The notes below the pieces were generated by a model that saw only the letters and a list, made by a program, of their open reading frames with translations, did no database searches and was not told the DNA's origin. Shown here piece after piece: positions 26,342 to 35,225 of a DNA stretch of 64,000 nt (its first letter is position 1; every line of letters starts with the position of its first letter). Source of the stretch: a bacterium (GTDB lineage: Bacteria > Auribacterota > Auribacteria > Auribacterales > Auribacteraceae); the NCBI GenBank assembly GCA_018435605.1, contig JAHDNF010000025.1, positions 35,875 to 99,874 of the forward strand. The letters run 5' to 3'. Both the position numbers and the translations under genes were made by a program.

Positions 26342-26553
26342 GCAACAAATTAAACCGTCAATCATCAAAAAAGTCAAGATTATTCACTTTCAATGCCTGT
26401 TTGCGAAGAAAAATAACAAAAATATAAGGCCGACACTTTTTATTATCGGCTATAAACCGCTCAATATTTAAATACCTTTTTGGGCATGTTTCTTGGCCGA
26501 GGCTAAATTGAGGCTAATTTGTAGTATATATACATTAGGAGGGCAAAACAGCA

Positions 26554-26916
26554 ATGGACAATAACGAAATCGTCAAACAGTTCCAGCAACTGGTCGCGCC
26601 GGAACGCACTGCCTGCAGTATGGATGCGGTAAAACAGGAAATCGAATCGCTGGTTCCGCTCGCGCTTTCGGTATTGAGAGATTTTCTAAACCGCGAAGAA
26701 ATCTCCTTTGAGCAGAAATTCAAGGCGGCAAAATATATTCTCGATATCTCCTCAATAGGCGAGGAAGCGGCGAAAGCCGGATCGCCTCAAGTAACCGCCA
26801 TGATTCAAACTTTTTCCAACGACCAGCTCGCCGGCCTTCGTCAAACCGCAGACAGCCTGCTGGCTTCACTCAAAGCAAACAAACTAAACAGGATTACTCA
26901 TGACAACGCAAATTGA
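26554..26916 (+). CDS. Putative terminase small subunit
   Basis: A 120-aa helical protein read immediately before the large terminase, overlapping it by 17 bases. The block SFEQKFKAAKYILDISS resembles the helix found in small terminases of several phages. Small terminases bind the packaging site on phage DNA. An AGGAGGG site precedes the ATG. The call rests mainly on position; no canonical HTH is obvious. Confidence 0.55.
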   Translation: MDNNEIVKQFQQLVAPERTACSMDAVKQEIESLVPLALSVLRDFLNREEISFEQKFKAAKYILDISSIGEEAAKAGSPQVTAMIQTFSNDQLAGLRQTADSLLASLKANKLNRITHDNAN

Positions 26917-28339
26917 CGGTTTCAACCGTGTGCAGTCATTACTGCCCGTACTTGACGAGCAGAGTTTATCTATATTCAGCTCAATGATGGACGCGCAGAT
27001 AGTAGAAAATTACAGAAACGACAAACTGGCGTTTTTCGTTCCACATGCAAAGCAGAGCGAATTTATAGAACATCCCGCACGCACAAAAGCGTTCATAGGC
27101 GGCAACCGGTCGGGCAAAACCACAGCCGGTGCGGTAGATATGATTCTCGAATGCATCGGTTGCCACCCGCTTCAAGAATCGGGCAGACGCAGAAAACCGC
27201 CGGTATTTTGGCGTGTGGTGTGCGTGGATTTTATCAACGGTATAGAAAAAATAATACTGCCCAAAATCAAACAATGGATTCCGAAAAAATACCTTATTGA
27301 CGGGTCATGGCAATCGTCGTGGCTGGAGCGGTCGCATACCCTGACACTGGCCAACGGGTCGCAGATCGAGTTTATGTCTGCCCATCAAGACAGAGAAAAA
27401 TTCCAAGGCACCAGCAGAGACGGCCTGTGGATCGATGAGGAAATAGACAAACCGATCTACCACGAATGCCTGCTACGATTGCTCGACCGGGGCGGCCGGT
27501 CGATTCTCACCCTCACCCCTGTAAACGGTATGACATGGATATACGACGATATCTATCTGAAAAAAGACGATCCGGATATCCACGTGTCAACCGCTTCCAC
27601 CTATGACAATCCCCACATAAACCCCGCCGAAATAGAACTCATCACCCGAGGCCTTTCCGACGAAGAACGGAAAATCCGCATCAACGGGGAGTTCGTGTCC
27701 CTGCAAGGGCTTGTCTACAAAGAGTTCGCCGACCGGCCGCCCTACGTCATTTCCCCTTTTGAGATTCCTTCGGACTGGACACATTATGTCGGCATCGACC
27801 CGCACCTGCGCACCCCTACGGCTACCCTGTTTACCGCCTGCGACAGAGACAACAACCTGTATGTTTACGACGAGCTTTATATGGACGGGCTTATCAGCGA
27901 CATCGCGCCGGTTATTATCGGCAAGGTAGGCGACAAGGAGCGGTTCAGCGCGCTGATCGATCCGGCAAGCGGCCAGCCTAATCCGGTATCAGGCACATCT
28001 ATCAGGGACGAGTTCGCGCGGTTCGGAATACCCGCCCGCAATCCGAGAAAAGATGTTTTCGCCGGTATCAACAGGGTGCGGGAATACCTCAAATGCGACC
28101 CGCAGTACGGCAAACCCCGCCTGTTTATATTCGATACATGCCGCAGACTGCGTTATGAGTTTATGCATTATATATGGCAGACCGACCCGCAGTATTCCGA
28201 AAAACAACAGCCTCGCAAACGCGACGACCATCTGCTGGATTGTCTAAGATACATAATCATGGATGAGCCTGTTTACATAAATCCGCTTCGCACATCGGTT
28301 CACGTCAGGAAACAGCCGCGCGGGATTTGCGGATACTGA
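26900..28339 (+). CDS. Phage terminase large subunit
   Basis: The ATP-driven DNA packaging motor and nuclease. 479 aa. Walker A is FIGGNRSGKTT (about residues 66-75). Walker B with the catalytic acid is GLWIDEEID. The C-terminal RNase H-like nuclease begins at YVGIDPHLRTPTATLF, and LIDPASGQPNP carries a second acidic residue. KRDDHLLDCLRYIIM is typical of the C-terminus. All motifs are intact, so this subunit could still work. Confidence 0.95.
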   Translation: MTTQIDGFNRVQSLLPVLDEQSLSIFSSMMDAQIVENYRNDKLAFFVPHAKQSEFIEHPARTKAFIGGNRSGKTTAGAVDMILECIGCHPLQESGRRRKPPVFWRVVCVDFINGIEKIILPKIKQWIPKKYLIDGSWQSSWLERSHTLTLANGSQIEFMSAHQDREKFQGTSRDGLWIDEEIDKPIYHECLLRLLDRGGRSILTLTPVNGMTWIYDDIYLKKDDPDIHVSTASTYDNPHINPAEIELITRGLSDEERKIRINGEFVSLQGLVYKEFADRPPYVISPFEIPSDWTHYVGIDPHLRTPTATLFTACDRDNNLYVYDELYMDGLISDIAPVIIGKVGDKERFSALIDPASGQPNPVSGTSIRDEFARFGIPARNPRKDVFAGINRVREYLKCDPQYGKPRLFIFDTCRRLRYEFMHYIWQTDPQYSEKQQPRKRDDHLLDCLRYIIMDEPVYINPLRTSVHVRKQPRGICGY

Positions 28340-28470
28340 TCTTATTTTTTAAAGCATCGCCATTTGGTTTTCAGTATCTAAAAATTTGATTCTTATTTAA
28401 AAAGTTACTTTTAAAAAAAGGCGTGTTTTAGCAACCTAAAATTTTGAAATATTTTTTACTTGACGAATCG

Positions 28471-28501
28471 TAAGTTATTATGATTATACTTTGTTATAAA
28501 G
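28471..28501 (+). promoter_or_regulatory. Candidate promoter of the SDH protease insert
   Basis: TTGACG near 28461-28472 with a TTATACT-like -10 about 18 bases downstream, in an AT-rich leader just before the protease gene. Position is approximate. It would let the insert be transcribed apart from the virion genes. Confidence 0.35.
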
Positions 28502-28547
28502 TAGTTTTATTTTTTATCCACATTATTTGATAAATGTTTTTATTTTT

Positions 28548-29399
28548 ATGAGACCATTAGATAGACAAATACAATCTCAATTAAATGCGCATTTAGATAA
28601 AATTGAAAACATTCTTAATTCGGATGTTATTTCAATTAAAAGTCCTATCGTTTATACTTTAGATTTTCGAGTTAGGGAAGCAATTGAATCGATTGATGAT
28701 AAGAGACCATCTCTCGTAATAATTCATGATACTCCGGGTGGTATTGTTGAAGTTGTTCAACGAATTGTTGATTGCATACGACATTTTTATGACGAAGTAA
28801 TATTTATTATTCCTGACAGAGCAATGTCAGCTGGTACAATTTTTGCTTTATCAGGCAACAAAATATTAATGGATTATTTTTCTTGTTTAGGTCCTATTGA
28901 TCCACAACTTGAAAAAGATGGTAAATTAGTTCCAGCTTTATCTTATCTTAATCAATTCAATAGATTAAACGATAAAGCAAAGAGAGGTGATTTAACATCC
29001 GCAGAATATGCACTTCTGAGTAAGTTGGATTTAGGAGAATTGTACCAATTTGAACAAGCGAGAGAATTATCTATCGAATTGCTTAAAGAATGGTTATCTA
29101 AATATAAGTTTAAGGATTGGGCTATAACAGAAAAAAGACGACTTAAAGTTACAGACAAATTAAAAAAGAAACGAGCTCAAGAAATTGCAACAATATTAAG
29201 TGAATCAAGCCGCTGGCATTCTCACGGACGTGGGATTAATATGAAAACCTTAATAGAGGAAATTAATCTAAAAATTGAGGACTATAATTCGTATGATGGA
29301 TTAGGTGTCGAGGTAAGGGATTATTTTGAGTTATTGATAGATTATATGTCTAGAGAAAATTACCATTCACTAATACATGTGAAAAAAGGATTTTTTTAA
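28548..29399 (+). CDS. SDH-family (ClpP-like fold) serine protease
   Basis: A 283-aa protein (290 if a TTG at 28527 is used) of the serine dehydrogenase proteinase group, which has the ClpP/SppA crotonase fold. VIIHDTPGGIVEVVQRI holds the oxyanion glycines, and DRAMSAGTIFALSGNKILMDYFSCLGPIDPQ holds the nucleophile Ser. The C-terminal half is Lys-rich and helical. The gene is markedly more AT-rich than the terminase and portal, with AT-ending codons, so it was acquired separately. It sits between terL and the portal, where phages often carry accessory genes. Target unknown. Confidence 0.8.
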   Translation: MRPLDRQIQSQLNAHLDKIENILNSDVISIKSPIVYTLDFRVREAIESIDDKRPSLVIIHDTPGGIVEVVQRIVDCIRHFYDEVIFIIPDRAMSAGTIFALSGNKILMDYFSCLGPIDPQLEKDGKLVPALSYLNQFNRLNDKAKRGDLTSAEYALLSKLDLGELYQFEQARELSIELLKEWLSKYKFKDWAITEKRRLKVTDKLKKKRAQEIATILSESSRWHSHGRGINMKTLIEEINLKIEDYNSYDGLGVEVRDYFELLIDYMSRENYHSLIHVKKGFF

Positions 29400-29400
29400 C

Positions 29401-29568
29401 ATGGACAAAGCTAAAATTCTGAGAAAAAACAAGAATATTGACAGAACGTTAATAGAAAAAAATGAAGCTCTGGAAAAAAATTTAACTAGTTTAGGGGTTC
29501 AAACTAAACCTAAGTACACCCTTTCTCATCCTTTAAACTCGTCCATTTTTTTATTTTTTAAAAAATAG
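29401..29568 (+). CDS. 55-aa partner ORF of the SDH protease
   Basis: Starts two bases after the protease stop codon. It encodes a basic, charged peptide (MDKAKILRKNKNIDRTL, then LGVQTKPKYTLSHPL). The same AT-rich composition and immediate placement suggest a two-gene cassette. No ribosome-binding site is obvious, so coupled translation is likely. It could be a substrate, adaptor or inhibitor of the protease; that is conjecture. Confidence 0.55.
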   Translation: MDKAKILRKNKNIDRTLIEKNEALEKNLTSLGVQTKPKYTLSHPLNSSIFLFFKK

Positions 29569-29635
29569 GAACTTTGTGCTTCCACCCACACCGAATGTTT
29601 TTTATTGACCTTACCCTTAATTTTTTTGCGACCTA

Positions 29636-29664
29636 TTGACAAATAGGATATTATGCTGTATAAT
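29636..29664 (+). promoter_or_regulatory. Consensus sigma-70 promoter before the LamG PEP-CTERM gene
   Basis: TTGACA (29636-29641), 17-bp spacer, TATAAT (29659-29664): a perfect consensus, about 100 bases before the gene. It makes this gene independent of the surrounding phage transcript. Confidence 0.75.
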
Positions 29665-29765
29665 TTTTAGTATAAAATAGTTTTTAAATTATCTGTCATG
29701 CGGTTTGCTATAGACAGATTCCAGCAAGCCAATCTTTACCTGAATAAAAACGGGCAGAACAGTTT

Positions 29766-30596
29766 ATGAAAAATAAAACCTTATTTGCTTTATTGCTTTC
29801 ACTTATTATTTTTTATAGTAGCCGAAATGTTGTTTTTGCAGGGTCTGTTACTGACGGGCTTATTTCTTACTGGCAATTCAATGGAGATGCAACTGAAAGT
29901 GCTACCGATTCGCATGGCACCAATGACGGATCATTCGTAAACGGAGCAACAAACCCATTTACGCAAAATAATTTTCAACAATCTCTTTACGTTGACGGGA
30001 ATTCCCAATATTTCAGCGTACCTGATTCGCCCGACTTGGATTTTACCAGCGCTATGACAATTATTGCATGGGTCAAACCCATGGACTTATCAAGTTATAA
30101 TTGTATCATAGCCAAATGGCTGGTTGGAGGCGGAGTAAATAGGGCATGGGGTTTAGTGGCAAACGAAGATTTACTGGAGTTGAATATTAACACCACAAGC
30201 GGAGCGTTAGCCCGAAATACTTCGATTCCCGTACTTGTTCAGGACCAATGGCAACAGATCGCTATGACCTATAGCGCTACGGATCAGCAATTGACTGCTT
30301 ACAGAATCAATGAGTCGGGTATGTATTCAGAATCCTTTGCTATTCAAGGCGATATCCGGGTCGGGACAGCGCCGGTTACCTTTGGAGGTCTTCCTACAGT
30401 GCTTTTTTGGTATCACGGATACATTGATGAGGTCAAAATTTATAACCGCGCGTTGGATCCTTCCGAAATCATGCAGGAATACAACTATGTTATGTACGAA
30501 CTTAACAATACGCAGATCATACCGGAACCGCTATCTATTTTTTTAACTGGTTCAGGGATTATTTTTATTTTTTTGCGCAAACGTAACAATTTTTGA
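29766..30596 (+). CDS. LamG-like PEP-CTERM exported protein
   Basis: A 276-aa protein. It has a signal peptide (MKNKTLFALLLSLIIFYSSRNVVFA) and a concanavalin-A/LamG-type jelly roll: LISYWQFNGDATESATDSHGTNDG, SAMTIIAWVKP, YHGYIDEVKIYNRALDPSEI. The C-terminal sorting signal is IIPEPLSIFL, a hydrophobic run and RKRNNF. Such proteins bind surface glycans. It is a host-type surface gene placed inside the virion module, between terminase and portal. This suggests either host DNA captured by the element or insertion after domestication. Confidence 0.85.
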   Translation: MKNKTLFALLLSLIIFYSSRNVVFAGSVTDGLISYWQFNGDATESATDSHGTNDGSFVNGATNPFTQNNFQQSLYVDGNSQYFSVPDSPDLDFTSAMTIIAWVKPMDLSSYNCIIAKWLVGGGVNRAWGLVANEDLLELNINTTSGALARNTSIPVLVQDQWQQIAMTYSATDQQLTAYRINESGMYSESFAIQGDIRVGTAPVTFGGLPTVLFWYHGYIDEVKIYNRALDPSEIMQEYNYVMYELNNTQIIPEPLSIFLTGSGIIFIFLRKRNNF

Positions 30597-30695
30597 ATCT
30601 ACGCTTAACCTTTTATTTGTATTGCATTATCCGATAAAATTGACTCACATTTTTTTGTTATTACGCTCTACAAAGCACATTACAGCAAATTTTTT

Positions 30696-30724
30696 TTGCT
30701 TTTTTCACGTTGTTATGGTATTAT
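30696..30724 (+). promoter_or_regulatory. Candidate promoter of the 110-aa exported protein
   Basis: TTGCTT (30696-30701), 17-bp spacer, TATTAT (30719-30724), 38 bases before the start codon. Confidence 0.5.
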
Positions 30725-30761
30725 CTAAAATAGAAATAATATATATTTTAGGGGGGATTTT

Positions 30762-31094
30762 ATGAAAACACTGACTTTTCTGGCGTTTATGGCTGTAGTG
30801 TGTTTAAATGGCGTAGCTCACTGCGAGGATAACGACCGGTTTTCACCTGTGGGGTTGATACGCGACGAGATACAGCAAGACAGGCAGAACAGTTTGAACA
30901 ATATCGGACAAAACGCGGTTTACAATTCCGTACAATCGCAAAACCGCCCCATGGATACATTCATTCAGACAAACACCGCTACACCGGTTGTGAATTCTAC
31001 ATCCTGCAATGACCGTATCGGCGTCCAGCTGATACAGCCGGACGGTTCATTAAGTTCCTCAGAATACGGCAGAAAAAACTGGTACCGCGAATAA
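30762..31094 (+). CDS. Small exported protein within the virion module
   Basis: A 110-aa protein with AGGGGGG before the ATG. A signal peptide (MKTLTFLAFMAVVCLNGVAHC) is followed by a hydrophilic, Asn/Gln-rich mature region with two Cys (residues 21 and about 94). No family is recognised. It directly precedes the portal gene and has its own candidate promoter. Whether it belongs to the phage or the host insert is unclear. Confidence 0.6.
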   Translation: MKTLTFLAFMAVVCLNGVAHCEDNDRFSPVGLIRDEIQQDRQNSLNNIGQNAVYNSVQSQNRPMDTFIQTNTATPVVNSTSCNDRIGVQLIQPDGSLSSSEYGRKNWYRE

Positions 31095-31200
31095 CCTGAA
31101 TTCCTTTTCGTACCGCTATACCCTTGCTCTGTTATTGCGCAAAACTGCGCGATTTTTACCTATCCAACCGTTCTATCCAACCGCAAAGGAGGACTCACCC

Positions 31201-33072
31201 GTGAAAACCACAGACGACAACTCTATCTCAAAAATGGTGTTCGATGACTGGCAGGCAGGACGCCGGCGCATGCACAGTTTTATCGAAAAATGCAAGCAAT
31301 GGGACAGGCAGTGGGACGGTATCATGCCGTCCAAAGATTTTCCATGGAAAAACTGTTCTAATCTCAACGTGCCCATCACCTCGTCTATCGGCGACACACT
31401 GCTGGCCTACCTGTCCCGCAATCTGCTGGGGCACAGGCCGCTACTGCGGGTAAAACCCCGCGGCGACACGCCCGTTCGCAACGCGCAGATCATGGAAGCG
31501 GTAATAGACGATCAGGCGTACAACGACTCCAGCTTATTTCAAGCTCTGGTCGAAGCGTTCCACGACGGGTTGCGCTACGGCGTATGGGCTGTTATCGTGG
31601 ATTGGGAAGAAGACGAAACACATATCCCGTCACGGGTCGCCGTGCCTGTCGTGGACGAATCGGGCGAACTGACAGGCTTTGAAGAACACCGTCAATTGCG
31701 GATAAAAAAAATCAGCAGACCGAAGATTATCGCGCAGAATATCACGCAAATCGTAGTATCGCCGCAGGCGACCTGCATCAATAAAGACGGAGTCGGACAT
31801 CCGGCGGATTACGTAATATTCAGGCGTTTTTTTAATATGGACACCCTGTCACGCCACAGCGCGGATCGGGGCGGAGTGTATTTCAACTTAGACAAACTCG
31901 AACCAAACAAAAATTCCTGCGTGCTCGACGAGGTGCTACGCGAAAAAGAAGAACGGCTCGGAGTCGGACGCAACATGCTTGCCAATGACGAGTTAGAAGG
32001 CCTCGAAGGCTGGTACTGGTACGATCTGGACGGCGACGGCAAAAAAGAATTGTGCGTATTTACCGTAATCATCACAGACGGAAAACCGGTGCTGATCCGC
32101 AAACAGGAATGCCCGTACAGGCACTACAAAATACCTTTGGTATGGCAAAAATTGTTTCCGGAACGAGGTTTGTATTCCCGGTCGGTTCCGGCGTGGCTTA
32201 AGGACATTCAAGACGAGATAAATACTATCCACAACCAACGGCGCGACGCGGTGAGCCTGTCTTTGCTGAAAATGTGGAAATACCGGCTTGGATCACGTTT
32301 CGACGTAAATCAGGAACTGTTCCCCGGATGCATGATAGGTGTGCTTGACATGCAGGATTTCGAACCGGTAACCGCCTACGAGCAGGGCATTATCCCAGCC
32401 ATCAACGAAGAACAGCTTCTTAACGCCTATGTGGAGCGCATGACCGGAATCAACGACTACACCCTCGGCAGGGAATCCGAAAACACTACCCGCGCTACCG
32501 CTACAGGCACGCTGGCAATGATGCACAACGCCAACCTGCGTATAGACCTGATAGTCAACTACTGGCGCAACTGCGGATTGCGCGAGCTAGGCGAATTTCT
32601 CGGCGAACTGAACAAACAGTTTTATCCGGTGGAAAACAAAATCGAACCGTTCAACCCGAAAGCGTTTCTAAGTGGCGACCTCGACCAAGGCATGCTACAT
32701 ATTCTGATATCCGACATCGAAGGCGATTTCCATTACGAATATACCGGCACTAATTCGTTCATCGATCAGGTAGCCCAACGCCAGCAGGCTGTGTTTTTGT
32801 ACGACATCCTGCAAAACAACCCGTTTATCCGCGAACATCCCCAGTCGTTGTACGACCTGACCGCAGACCTTCTTCGCACATACGGCAAAAACGACGTATA
32901 CCTGCCGTCGCCCGCTCAAATCGAAACGGATACATTCGAGAAAATCAAACAGGCCGTCAAAGAACTGAGCATCGAAAACCGAATTTCCGCCATCCGGCAA
33001 ATCAAAGACATAATATCCGCGCAGGAAACCCCGTTACAAACGCCTGCCGGCGATATTTCGCCAACAGTCTAA
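31201..33072 (+). CDS. Phage portal protein
   Basis: A 623-aa head-tail connector of the large, podovirus-type portal class. The start is GTG at 31201, with AAAGGAGG ten bases upstream; the longer frame reads through that site. Recognisable stretches: SSIGDTLLAYLSRNLLGHRPLLRVKPRG, SLFQALVEAFHDGLRYGVWAVIVDWEE, WLKDIQDEINTIHNQRRDAV and the C-terminal region before the Pro-rich end. It forms the dodecameric ring through which terminase pumps DNA. No frameshift is seen. Confidence 0.85.
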   Translation: MKTTDDNSISKMVFDDWQAGRRRMHSFIEKCKQWDRQWDGIMPSKDFPWKNCSNLNVPITSSIGDTLLAYLSRNLLGHRPLLRVKPRGDTPVRNAQIMEAVIDDQAYNDSSLFQALVEAFHDGLRYGVWAVIVDWEEDETHIPSRVAVPVVDESGELTGFEEHRQLRIKKISRPKIIAQNITQIVVSPQATCINKDGVGHPADYVIFRRFFNMDTLSRHSADRGGVYFNLDKLEPNKNSCVLDEVLREKEERLGVGRNMLANDELEGLEGWYWYDLDGDGKKELCVFTVIITDGKPVLIRKQECPYRHYKIPLVWQKLFPERGLYSRSVPAWLKDIQDEINTIHNQRRDAVSLSLLKMWKYRLGSRFDVNQELFPGCMIGVLDMQDFEPVTAYEQGIIPAINEEQLLNAYVERMTGINDYTLGRESENTTRATATGTLAMMHNANLRIDLIVNYWRNCGLRELGEFLGELNKQFYPVENKIEPFNPKAFLSGDLDQGMLHILISDIEGDFHYEYTGTNSFIDQVAQRQQAVFLYDILQNNPFIREHPQSLYDLTADLLRTYGKNDVYLPSPAQIETDTFEKIKQAVKELSIENRISAIRQIKDIISAQETPLQTPAGDISPTV

Positions 33073-33106
33073 AAACCACACTAAACCCTCGCGAAAGGAG
33101 TATTCC

Positions 33107-33412
33107 GTGAACACAAATCAGCAGATAGTACAAACATGGGAAGATCAGGCGGACAAAGCCGATAAAGTCAGGCAAATGATCGCCTGCGAAGGCTGGAATA
33201 TAGTAACATCATATCTAAAAGATATTTACGAGCGGAAGATATTGGATACATTCCGCCGTATCCCCGGCGACGCGAAATACGACGCCGGTTTTCGAATCCT
33301 TCAGGGAGAATACCAGATGCTCCAGCACGTCATGCATGTCCCGCGGGAAATAATCGACCTCGGCGAACAGGCGCGCCGGCATATTGCCGACCTGAAAAAC
33401 CTGCACGAGTAA
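33107..33412 (+). CDS. Phage protein of unknown function
   Basis: A 101-aa helical, charged protein starting at GTG after AAAGGAG. It lies between the portal and the GroES-like gene. Hydrophilic, with no domain recognised. Position suggests a head-assembly factor. Confidence 0.65.
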   Translation: MNTNQQIVQTWEDQADKADKVRQMIACEGWNIVTSYLKDIYERKILDTFRRIPGDAKYDAGFRILQGEYQMLQHVMHVPREIIDLGEQARRHIADLKNLHE

Positions 33413-33513
33413 TACACTGCGCGAGCAGATCTTTGCAACTCTCAAAACGAACCGCCGGACACATCCCTTCACGCCGGCACACAAACCCACCCAAAAACCG
33501 CAAAGGAGACGCT

Positions 33514-33810
33514 ATGAAACTGCAATCGCTAGGAACACGTGTTCTTGTAAAAATGGACCCGCCGGAACAGGAAATCGGCCGCTTTTTTATCCCGGATGCC
33601 TATCTGCAACGCGACGTTGTAGGCACGGTCGTCAGTATCGGCGAATACGTGGAACTGGCCGACGTGGGCGATCGGGTACTGATTCGCCAGCACAGCGGTA
33701 TCGACTTGGTAATCGACAACGACGACTACACTATCGTTCAGGAAGACGATATCCTCGCCCGTCTTGTGGACGAACAGGACAACCAATCGTCGGACGAAAT
33801 GTACGCCTGA
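33514..33810 (+). CDS. GroES-like co-chaperonin of the phage module
   Basis: A 98-aa protein with the linear order of GroES: a first strand TRVLVKMDPPEQ, a shortened mobile loop (EIGRFFIPDAYLQRD), VVGTVVSIGEY, ADVGDRVLIRQHSG, and the closing YTIVQEDDILARLVD that matches the GroES C-terminal EDDILAIV. AAAGGAG before the ATG fixes the start. Phage co-chaperonins such as T4 Gp31 and CocO replace host GroES so that GroEL can fold the capsid protein. Its place just before scaffold and capsid fits that role. Confidence 0.7.
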   Translation: MKLQSLGTRVLVKMDPPEQEIGRFFIPDAYLQRDVVGTVVSIGEYVELADVGDRVLIRQHSGIDLVIDNDDYTIVQEDDILARLVDEQDNQSSDEMYA

Positions 33811-33851
33811 CGCCGTAGACTCATACTAAACAACCCCATGGAGGATTTTTT

Positions 33852-34640
33852 ATGATTTCCGATAAACCAGCCGAAAATTTGTCAAACCATCCCGTGCCGG
33901 TAGCGGGATCGCCATTACCGGTTGACGAGGAACCGCAATCCTCATACACCCGTGACAAAACCGATCACGAACACAACCCTCAACCTGACGAACCGGCTCA
34001 CGAAGGCAAAGAACCGTCAATGATCCCATACAAACGGTTTAAAGAAGTGATCGGAGAACGCAACAAACTGCGCGATATGATAGATCAACTCAAACGAAAC
34101 GTTCCTGAACGTGAAAACCCTTACAACGCAATGTACTCTGACGACGAGCTGAATATGCTGTTCAGGGACAACCCTGTAGAAGCCGCAAAAACAGTATTTT
34201 CACAGATCATGACACATGTTCAGGAGGTCAACCGCGTCAAAGACCAGTCGCTGGCGCAGGCGATACAACGGTACCCGGAACTAACCGACCCTAACTGCGA
34301 ATTGACGCAAACGGCTCAATCCATACTGAACTCGGAAATACCCGACCTGCGTTCCATACCGCAAGGAACGGCAATCGCCGCTGAAATGGCCGCGGCGCGA
34401 TACTACAAAGATCAATACCAGCAGATTGCCCGCAAGCACGGCATCAACCTCCAAAGCATGGAGGCCACCCGTAACGCCAACCTGCGTAGCGCGCACATGG
34501 AACACAACTCTCACAACGCCGACCGTTCTTGCGGACAGGCGCTCAGCGCGGAGGAACAGCGCGTGGCCAAGCTGATGGGAGTTGCGCCTTCTCAATACGC
34601 CGCCCAAAAAAGTAGCACCAACGCAAACAGGAGACAGTAA
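33852..34640 (+). CDS. Putative head scaffolding protein
   Basis: A 262-aa protein. The first 55 residues are Pro/Glu-rich and probably disordered, followed by a helical, charged segment (PYKRFKEVIGERNKLRDMIDQLKRN). The C-terminal part is Ala/Gln-rich and ends in a basic tail. This composition and the position shortly before the capsid gene are typical of scaffolding proteins. No protease motif is seen. Confidence 0.65.
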   Translation: MISDKPAENLSNHPVPVAGSPLPVDEEPQSSYTRDKTDHEHNPQPDEPAHEGKEPSMIPYKRFKEVIGERNKLRDMIDQLKRNVPERENPYNAMYSDDELNMLFRDNPVEAAKTVFSQIMTHVQEVNRVKDQSLAQAIQRYPELTDPNCELTQTAQSILNSEIPDLRSIPQGTAIAAEMAAARYYKDQYQQIARKHGINLQSMEATRNANLRSAHMEHNSHNADRSCGQALSAEEQRVAKLMGVAPSQYAAQKSSTNANRRQ

Positions 34641-34641
34641 T

Positions 34642-35031
34642 ATGACAGCCAAACCGAAAATCACCCTTGCTACAGACTGGCATACACCCGACCCGCTGAA
34701 ACTGACCAAAACGGATAAAAATTTCAAATACCGCTGGATTCGCAAAAACGAACTTGAATTGCGCAGGCAACAGGGCTGGCAAACAGTTCTGCGCGACGAA
34801 GTAGGTCTAGAAAAAGATTCAAGGGTATCGCGCGGCGAAACATCTGTAGCCGAGTGCAACGAGCTTGTGCTTTGCAAACGTCCCAAGGCTATGGGCGAGG
34901 CGCACAGAAACTATCTGGATCAGAAAAACAAACGTCTACTGGACGCACTCGGCAGTCAGTTCCATCAGGAAGGCGAACGAGCCGGATTCTCCACTTACGG
35001 ATCCGTTACTGTCGAGGAAAAAGCTCAATAG
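34642..35031 (+). CDS. Phage protein of unknown function
   Basis: A 129-aa basic protein starting at 34642 with GGAGACAG upstream; it begins two bases after the scaffold stop codon. FKYRWIRKNELELRRQQGWQ is a recognisable phage-type motif of unknown role, often seen near scaffolding genes. Probably involved in head assembly. Confidence 0.65.
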   Translation: MTAKPKITLATDWHTPDPLKLTKTDKNFKYRWIRKNELELRRQQGWQTVLRDEVGLEKDSRVSRGETSVAECNELVLCKRPKAMGEAHRNYLDQKNKRLLDALGSQFHQEGERAGFSTYGSVTVEEKAQ

Positions 35032-35093
35032 CGCGCTGAGGTTGCGCAGGGATTCTTATCTATTAAAACTAAACCTTATAAGGAGGATTAACT

Positions 35094-35195
35094 ATGCCTA
35101 ACATCGATTCCCCGCAGGGGTTCAAAGCGGTTAGACATCTATCCGGAGCGACCGCGCCGGTACGAAGCCGACGCACAACAACAGGCGTCAACTGA
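35094..35195 (+). pseudogene. Stump of a phage head-decoration protein
   Basis: A 33-aa ORF with a perfect AAGGAGG and start. Its first residues, MPNIDSPQGFKAVRHLSGA, match the conserved N-terminus of a family of head-decoration/stabilisation proteins that are normally above 100 aa and lie just before the capsid gene. After about residue 19 the sequence turns into RSRRTTTGVN and stops, 31 bases before the capsid gene. The most likely cause is an internal deletion. The possibility that the short peptide is used as is cannot be excluded. Confidence 0.65.
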
Positions 35196-35225
35196 TAATA
35201 CAATAAAAGGAAGGGGAATTTTTAT

